A DNA stretch of 11,935 nt from Rhizobacter sp. (GTDB lineage Bacteria > Pseudomonadota > Gammaproteobacteria > Burkholderiales > Burkholderiaceae_C): NCBI GenBank assembly GCA_025351675.1, contig JANXVK010000350.1:1-11935 (forward strand), in the 5' to 3' direction. The position numbers and the translations under genes are program-made. Positions 7,777 to 11,935 of the stretch are shown here, one piece after another. Every line of letters starts with the position of its first letter. Positions within the stretch are counted from its first letter, which is position 1. Under the pieces are notes generated by a model. It did no database searches and was not told the DNA's origin. It worked only from the letters and a program-made list of their open reading frames with translations.

Positions 7777-8895
7777 TCAGGGCGTGGCGGCGGCGATCAC
7801 GCCGCCGCCGAGGCAGACCTCGCCGTCGTACAAGACCGCTGACTGGCCCGGCGTGACGGCCCATTGCGCTTGCTCGAAGCGCAGGTCGAACGCGCCTTCG
7901 CCGGCCGAGTCGAGCGCGTTGCCGAACACGCAAGCGGCGTCCTGCTGACGGTAGCGTGTCTTCGCGGCGAGCGCGGCAAGCGTCGGTGCGTGGCCGGCGA
8001 TCCAGCTCGTGTCATCGGCATTCAGGTGGTGCGACAGCAGCCACGGGTGATCGTGGCCCTGCACGGCGTAGAGCGTGTTGCCCGCCATGTCTTTGCGCGC
8101 GACGAACCAAGGATCGTGCTCGCCCCCGCCCCGTGGCGCACCGCGCTCCTTCAGCCCGCCGATGCCGATGCCCTTGCGCTGGCCGAGCGTGTAGAAACTC
8201 AGGCCCACGTGCTCGCCGATCGTGCGGCCGCGGTCGTCCTTGATCGGGCCCGGCGTGTTCGCGAGGTAGCGGTTCAGGAACTCGCGAAACGGCCGCTCGC
8301 CGATGAAGCAGATGCCGGTCGAGTCCTTCTTCTTCGCATTCGGCAAGCCGATCTCGGCGGCGATGCGGCGCACGTCGGTCTTCGGCAGTTCGCCGACCGG
8401 GAACAGCGTCTTGCTCAGCTGGGCCTGCGTCAGACGGTGCAGGAAATAGCTCTGGTCCTTCAGCGGGTCGAGGCCTTTGAGCAGCTCGAACGCGCCGACG
8501 CGTTCACGCACGCGGGCGTAATGACCGGTCGCGATCTTCGCCGCGCCCAGGCGCATCGCGTGGTCGAGAAAGGCCTTGAACTTGATCTCGGCGTTGCACA
8601 GCACATCGGGGTTCGGCGTGCGGCCGGCTTCGTATTCGCGCAGGAATTCGGCGAACACGCGGTCCTTGTACTCGGCCGCGAAGTTGACGTGCTCGATCTC
8701 GATGCCGAGCACGTCGGCGACCGCGGCGGCGTCGACGAAGTCGATGTTCGACGAACAGTATTCGCTGTCGTCGTCATCCTCCCAGTTCTTCATGAAGATG
8801 CCGATGACCTCGTGCCCCTGCTGCTTGAGCAGGTGCGCGGTGACGGCCGAATCGACGCCGCCCGACAGGCCGACGACGACACGCTGGGGTTTCAT
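7777..8895 (-). CDS. mnmA: tRNA-specific 2-thiouridylase MnmA
   Basis: MnmA installs sulfur at position 2 of the wobble uridine (U34) of tRNA for Lys, Glu and Gln, using ATP and sulfur relayed from IscS through the Tus proteins. The 372-residue product shows the ATP-pyrophosphatase P-loop SGGVDS (11-16), catalytic C100 in [12 protein letters not shown] and C196 in [10 protein letters not shown], the pair that forms the persulfide and disulfide during catalysis. TGHYARV (123-129) and FYTLGQRKG (234-242) are also family signatures. The open frame runs up to 9063, but the start at 8895 is chosen because the P-loop normally lies about ten residues from the N-terminus and the upstream 56 residues look non-coding. 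The leader is short: a TAAAAT box ends seven bases before the ATG, and no good ribosome site is seen. Confidence 0.97.
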   Translation of the reverse strand: MKPQRVVVGLSGGVDSAVTAHLLKQQGHEVIGIFMKNWEDDDDSEYCSSNIDFVDAAAVADVLGIEIEHVNFAAEYKDRVFAEFLREYEAGRTPNPDVLCNAEIKFKAFLDHAMRLGAAKIATGHYARVRERVGAFELLKGLDPLKDQSYFLHRLTQAQLSKTLFPVGELPKTDVRRIAAEIGLPNAKKKDSTGICFIGERPFREFLNRYLANTPGPIKDDRGRTIGEHVGLSFYTLGQRKGIGIGGLKERGAPRGGGEHDPWFVARKDMAGNTLYAVQGHDHPWLLSHHLNADDTSWIAGHAPTLAALAAKTRYRQQDAACVFGNALDSAGEGAFDLRFEQAQWAVTPGQSAVLYDGEVCLGGGVIAAATP

Positions 8896-8902
8896 GCCGC
8901 CA

Positions 8903-8908
8903 ATTTTA
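8903..8908 (-). promoter_or_regulatory. mnmA: Candidate -10 box of mnmA
   Basis: TAAAAT on the minus strand matches the TATAAT consensus at five of six bases and stands out in a very GC-rich region. No matching -35 box is evident about 17 bases upstream. If it is used, transcription would begin at or next to the ATG, giving a nearly leaderless message. Confidence 0.3.
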
Positions 8909-9028
8909 AGTGTCGCCCCTGCGGCGCGGGCGGCCAGGGGCTTGGTCGCAAGTCCGCGGCGCCTGTCCAGAGCCGGGCACACGTCGAGTGGCACGTCAGT
9001 GGTCGGCGCGGGCCCGCCGATCGAGCCT

Positions 9029-9321
9029 TCAGGCGAGTGGGTCGCCCTTCGCGACCATCGCACCCCACTCGTCCAGCGAGATCAGGCCGGGTCGGGCACG
9101 TAGCGCGAGCCGTCGATGCGCTGCATGCGCGGGATGTAGCGCGGGCAGTTCGTGATCAGCGCGGTGATCGCCACCTTCACCGCGAACTGCGCACCCGGCC
9201 AGAGGCCGACGACGGCGGGGTCGTCGGTGAGTTCGGCGTCACCCTGCACGGGCAGCCGACTCGGCGTCGCGAAATCCATGAACAGCAGGCCGACCTGCGC
9301 GGTGGCGGCGATGTTGCCCAT
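9029..9321 (-). pseudogene. Truncated pyridoxamine 5'-phosphate oxidase family remnant
   Basis: From 9321 down to 9082 the minus strand reads MGNIAATAQVGLLFMDF, then the segments NCPRYIPRMQ and SRYVPD. These are hallmarks of the C-terminal half of flavin-binding proteins related to pyridoxamine-phosphate oxidase, normally about 200 residues. The N-terminal half (about 90-100 residues) is missing: directly upstream lies the end of the nitrilase gene in another frame. The frame stops at 9082, but shifting by one base continues as [18 protein letters not shown] to a stop at 9029. That tail looks like a family C-terminus, so a base may have been lost near 9089. An ATG at 9369 could give a 95-residue product, but its first 16 residues are out-of-frame nitrilase sequence. 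I take it as a broken gene. Confidence 0.65.
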
Positions 9322-9331
9322 CGAGGAGCGG

Positions 9332-10351
9332 TCATCCCGCGTTGCCCGGCGCGCCGGCAGGGAGCGCATCGGTCACCTCCATGCCCGGCATCACGTACGA
9401 GACGACGCGGTCGCCAGGCGTCTTGTTGAGCAGCAGCCGCGTCACATCGGGCCGCGCGTAGTGGCCGGTCGGGTCGGCCGCAGCTTTCGAGAGCGAGATC
9501 ATGCCGAGGTCGATGTCGGCGATGACCAGGCCTTCTGCCGTTTCCGGCAACGTCTCGCCGAGCGAAGTGCCATCCGGCCCGTAGATGCGCGCGAAGCCGC
9601 CGCCGGGCAGCAGCAGCTGGCGCTGCAGGTCGTCGGTGCAGAGCTGCTCGTGCATCTCGGCCGAGACCGCGCCGCACGGCGCGATCACGAAGCACTGGCC
9701 CTCCACGGCATAGACCAGGCTCAGCGCATTGTTCACCTCGGCGCCGAGCGCGTTGGCCGCGCCGCGGTAGACCGAGAAGCTCGGCCACGCGCCGATGTGG
9801 ATCTGCTCGTTCTGCGCGTACATCGCGTACTTGCTGAGCGGCTGGAGATGTTCCCAGCAGGCCAGCATGCCGACGTTGCCGATGGCGGTTTGCATCACCG
9901 CCAGGTCGCTGCCGTCGCCCTCGCCGAACACGGTGCGCTCGACATGCGTCGGCTTGAGCTTGCGGCGCGTCTTCACGACATTGCCGCGGTCGTCGAACAG
10001 CGCCTGGGCAATGTAGAGGCTGCCGGCGGCGCGCTCGCTGTAGCCCACGCACAGCCAGATGCCGAGCTCGCGAGCGGCCTGCCCGAGCCGGTTGAACTCG
10101 GCCGAGCCGACGACCAGCGAGTTGTCGTTGTAGCGCTGCACGTACTGCATGCCCATCGCCGGCGAGTTGAGCCATATCCACCACGGGTAGCCGGGAATCC
10201 AGGTCTCGGGAAATGCGATCAGCTTGACGCCGATGTCGGCGGCCTCCTTCATCAGCCGGATCGTCTTGTCGATCGTGGCGTCGAGGTCGAGGAACACCGG
10301 CGCAGCCTGAACCGCGGCGACACGTAACTTTGGGTGGGTCTGGCTGGGCAT
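9332..10351 (-). CDS. Nitrilase (aliphatic/aromatic nitrile hydrolase)
   Basis: Nitrilases hydrolyse nitriles directly to the carboxylic acid and ammonia. The 339-residue product carries the complete catalytic set: E49 in FPETWIPGYP, K131 in RRKLKPTHVER and C165 in GMLACWEHLQP. This numbering is nearly identical to the well-studied Rhodococcus nitrilases. CWEHLQPL and the KPTHVER segment separate it from the amidase and carbamoylase branches of the superfamily. No signal peptide is present; these enzymes are cytoplasmic and assemble into spirals. The frame is open up to 10492, but the ATG at 10351 is chosen for its AGGA site seven bases upstream and because the conserved domain begins at residue 9. 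It is divergent from an AraC-type gene likely to control it. The substrate (aliphatic, aromatic or arylaceto-nitrile) cannot be settled by eye. Confidence 0.95.
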   Translation of the reverse strand: MPSQTHPKLRVAAVQAAPVFLDLDATIDKTIRLMKEAADIGVKLIAFPETWIPGYPWWIWLNSPAMGMQYVQRYNDNSLVVGSAEFNRLGQAARELGIWLCVGYSERAAGSLYIAQALFDDRGNVVKTRRKLKPTHVERTVFGEGDGSDLAVMQTAIGNVGMLACWEHLQPLSKYAMYAQNEQIHIGAWPSFSVYRGAANALGAEVNNALSLVYAVEGQCFVIAPCGAVSAEMHEQLCTDDLQRQLLLPGGGFARIYGPDGTSLGETLPETAEGLVIADIDLGMISLSKAAADPTGHYARPDVTRLLLNKTPGDRVVSYVMPGMEVTDALPAGAPGNAG

Positions 10352-10533
10352 CGGCGCTTCCTGTTGTGGATAGACTTGGGCAGGCGGATGCTCGCGCCGC
10401 GGCTGCCGGCCGTCTTGCTCAAGAATCGCCGTGTTCTTGTTCTGCCCTGATCGTCGGCGCGGGCCGCTTGATCGGCGCCGGCACCCGGCCAAGAATGCGC
10501 GGGCGCCGAACGCCCTTCGACGAGGACCATCCG
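10352..10533. promoter_or_regulatory. Divergent control region of nitrilase and AraC-type regulator
   Basis: These 182 bases separate the nitrilase start from the regulator start and must hold both promoters. They contain the ribosome sites of both genes, the CAAGAA/TTCTTG inverted repeat (10420-10439), a further CAAGAAT (10490-10496), and a loose direct repeat beginning TGATCG at 10448 and 10469. No strong sigma-70 -35/-10 pair is visible for the nitrilase, as is common for AraC-activated promoters. Confidence 0.55.
10420..10439. promoter_or_regulatory. Candidate operator: CAAGAA-N8-TTCTTG inverted repeat
   Basis: CAAGAA (10420-10425) and TTCTTG (10434-10439) are perfect six-base arms separated by eight bases, 68 bases upstream of the nitrilase ATG. 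A third copy, CAAGAAT, lies at 10490-10496, just before the regulator's own ribosome site. Placement and repetition fit binding sites of the adjacent AraC-type protein for activation of the nitrilase and self-control. The role is inferred. Confidence 0.45.
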
Positions 10534-11494
10534 ATGAGCGAAACCCTGAGCACCGAGGCGCTGCCCGCCAAGCAGCGCCTGCCGTTCTGGATCGACATGA
10601 TCTGCCAGACCTACGTGCAGCTCGAGTGCGACGCGCCGAATCGCGATGCCTTCAGCGGCTCGATCGTGACCCACCGGCTGCCGGGGCTCGATCTGTCGGT
10701 GGTCAGCTCGCGCGCCCAGCGCGTGATGCGCACCCCCCCGGACGATCAGCAGCGCGGTTGACGACTACATCATCGTCAGCCTGCAGACGCAAGGCAACGC
10801 CGTGATCTCGCAGGACGGACGCGACGCGGTCATGGCGCCCGGCGACTTCGCGATCTACGACAGTACCCGCCCCTACACGCTGCGCTTCGACGACGACTTC
10901 GAGAAAATCGTGCTGAAGCTGCGCGGCGACCCGCTGCGCGCGATGGTGCGCAACAGCGAACAGCTCACGGCGACCACCGTCTCGGGTCGCGCCGGTGCGG
11001 GCCACCTGCTGATCAACATGATCCGCACCCTGCGCGACGAGGTCGACAGCCTGGCGCCTGCCTCGGCGGCGGCGGTTGCGAGTGGCGTGGTGAACGTGCT
11101 GGTCGCGGGGCTGCAGTCGTTGCCGGCCTGCGGCAAGACCGAGCTGTCGTCGATGGCGGCGTACCACGTCGCCCGGATTCGCGGCCGCATCGACGAACGC
11201 CTGCGCGACCCGGCGCTGACGATCGAGTCGATCGCGACGGAGCTGGGCATGTCGGTCGGTCACCTGTACAAGCTCTTCAAATCGGAGCCGCTGTCGCCGT
11301 CGCAGTATCTCTGGAACCGTCGCCTCGAAGCCTGCAGCCGCGAGCTGCTCGACCCGCGACGTGGGCGCGCCTCGGTCGCAGCGATCGCATTCGCATGGGG
11401 CTTCAACGACGCGGCGCATTTCAGCCGCGCCTTCCGCGAGCGGTTTCACGCCTCGCCGCGCGAGTGGCGGCGGCAGGGCGCCGTCAGCGCTTGA
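10534..11494 (+). pseudogene. AraC/XylS-family regulator, NitR-like, frameshifted
   Basis: The N-terminal part (10534-10761, 75 codons) and the C-terminal part (open from about 10741 to 11494) belong to one gene. The first frame stops soon after a run of seven C (10733-10739). Removing one base restores a single 319-residue protein: an N-terminal sensor domain of the AraC_binding_2 type (with APGDFAIYDSTRPYTL) and a C-terminal pair of helix-turn-helix motifs near residues 229-250 (TIESIATELGMSVGHLYKLF) and 279-304 (ending with the FSRAFRERFHASPREWR signature). Length, architecture and divergence from a nitrilase match NitR, the nitrilase activator of Rhodococcus. The start has an AGGA site seven bases upstream. 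Whether the shift is real, phase-variable or a sequencing error is not known. A GTG at 10802 could start a DNA-binding fragment. Confidence 0.85.
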
Positions 11495-11935
11495 TCTCGG
11501 GGTCGTAGACGGTCGCGTCGGTCGTGATCGCACCGAGCGGGTAGCGCCGGCCGGCGAGGTAGTCCTCGATGCAGCCGAGGACGTGTGGGCTGCGATGGCG
11601 CGCCCGGCTCGCGTGCAGCTCGGGCAGCGTCATCCACAGCGTGCGCACGATGCCGTCGTCGAGCGTTCGGTGCGGGTCGGGTTCACCGACCGTGCCACCG
11701 AACGCGAAGCGCAGATAGGTCACGTCGTCGCCGGTCGCCGGTCGTTGAAAGCGCGACAGGTAGATGCCGACGATCCGGTCGGGCGTGAACGCGCAGGCCG
11801 TCTCTTCGAGCACTTCGCGGATCACGCCCTGTTCGGGTGACTCTTCGGGGTCGAGGTGGCCGGCCGGGTTGTTCAGCTTCAGGCCCTCGGGCGTGTGCTC
11901 TTCTACGAGCAGGAACTCGCGCCGGTCGCCGATGT
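11484..11935 (-). CDS. nudJ: Nudix hydrolase, NudJ-like (partial, 5' end beyond window)
   Basis: The 149 visible residues run off the right edge, and probably only 10-15 N-terminal residues are missing. The Nudix box (11861-11793) reads GHLDPEE, seven residues, then REVLEETAC. It matches GX5EX7REUXEEXGU except for Ala in place of the last Gly. NNPAGHL before the box and RSPHVLGCIEDYLAGRRYPL near the C-terminus closely resemble E. coli NudJ, a cytoplasmic phosphatase acting on HMP-PP and nucleotide substrates. The shorter open frame beginning at 11825 starts inside the Nudix box and is not the true start. NudJ genes commonly lie directly upstream of mnmA; here the nitrilase module lies between. 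Its last 11 bases overlap the end of the AraC-type gene on the other strand. Confidence 0.88.
   Translation of the reverse strand, partial: IGDRREFLLVEEHTPEGLKLNNPAGHLDPEESPEQGVIREVLEETACAFTPDRIVGIYLSRFQRPATGDDVTYLRFAFGGTVGEPDPHRTLDDGIVRTLWMTLPELHASRARHRSPHVLGCIEDYLAGRRYPLGAITTDATVYDPEIKR

Noticed and set aside
8896..9063. N-terminal extension of MnmA up to 9063
   Set aside because: The extra 56 residues have no similarity to MnmA, would push the P-loop far from its usual position, and look like intergenic sequence.
7864..9429. Plus-strand open frame of 521 codons opposite mnmA and the remnant
   Set aside because: It is the antisense shadow of mnmA; it has no motif, no ribosome site, and crosses gene boundaries.
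10352..10492. N-terminal extension of the nitrilase up to 10492
   Set aside because: It would read through the divergent control region and the inverted repeat. The ATG at 10351 has a proper ribosome site and fits the family start.
8896..11935. Mobile element borders around the nitrilase module
   Set aside because: I looked for terminal inverted repeats, target-site duplications and integrase or transposase fragments at the module edges and found none by eye.

Overview
The window is a GC-rich, gene-dense stretch of bacterial chromosome. By eye, GC is about two thirds or more. The coding style, the MnmA sequence, the c-type cytochromes and the nudJ/mnmA neighbourhood all fit a betaproteobacterium of the order Burkholderiales. 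This placement is inferred from protein character; no search was run. No rRNA, tRNA, CRISPR array, insertion sequence or phage gene is visible, and no gene-free stretch exceeds about 225 bases.

Layout from left to right. (1) A plus-strand alpha/beta hydrolase of the cofactor-free chloroperoxidase type (45-866) converges, with a 9-base gap, on (2) a minus-strand 817-residue fusion (876-3329). The fusion joins an AI-2E/PerM-type membrane permease, a Rossmann-like middle domain and a C-terminal GAF sensor domain. (3) After a 224-base gap comes a compact minus-strand cluster, given here in transcription order: a PaiB-type FMN-binding protein (7734-7090), a 14-helix MFS exporter (7129-5588), a diheme cytochrome c (5562-4837) and a membrane-anchored triheme cytochrome c (4840-3554). 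Start and stop codons overlap at two of these junctions, or nearly so. No dehydrogenase for the cytochromes lies in the window. (4) mnmA, the tRNA 2-thiouridylase, lies just upstream on the same strand (8895-7777).

(5) Between mnmA and a NudJ-type Nudix gene (11935-11484, cut by the window edge) sits a separate nitrilase module. It holds a full-length Glu-Lys-Cys nitrilase on the minus strand (10351-9332), a divergent AraC/NitR-like activator gene on the plus strand (10534-11494), and a truncated pyridoxamine-phosphate-oxidase-like remnant downstream of the nitrilase (9321-9029). The 182-base divergent gap carries a perfect CAAGAA-N8-TTCTTG inverted repeat plus a third copy of the half-site, which is a good candidate operator. 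nudJ and mnmA are direct neighbours in E. coli and many proteobacteria, so the module looks like an insertion into a conserved pair.

The regulator gene is broken by one extra base in a run of seven C, and the remnant by an apparent one-base loss in a C run. Either the module is decaying or these are homopolymer sequencing errors. I see no wholly new system. The items most worth a second look are the nitrilase/regulator module with its operator candidate, the three-part permease-GAF fusion, and the orphan cytochrome pair tied to an exporter.
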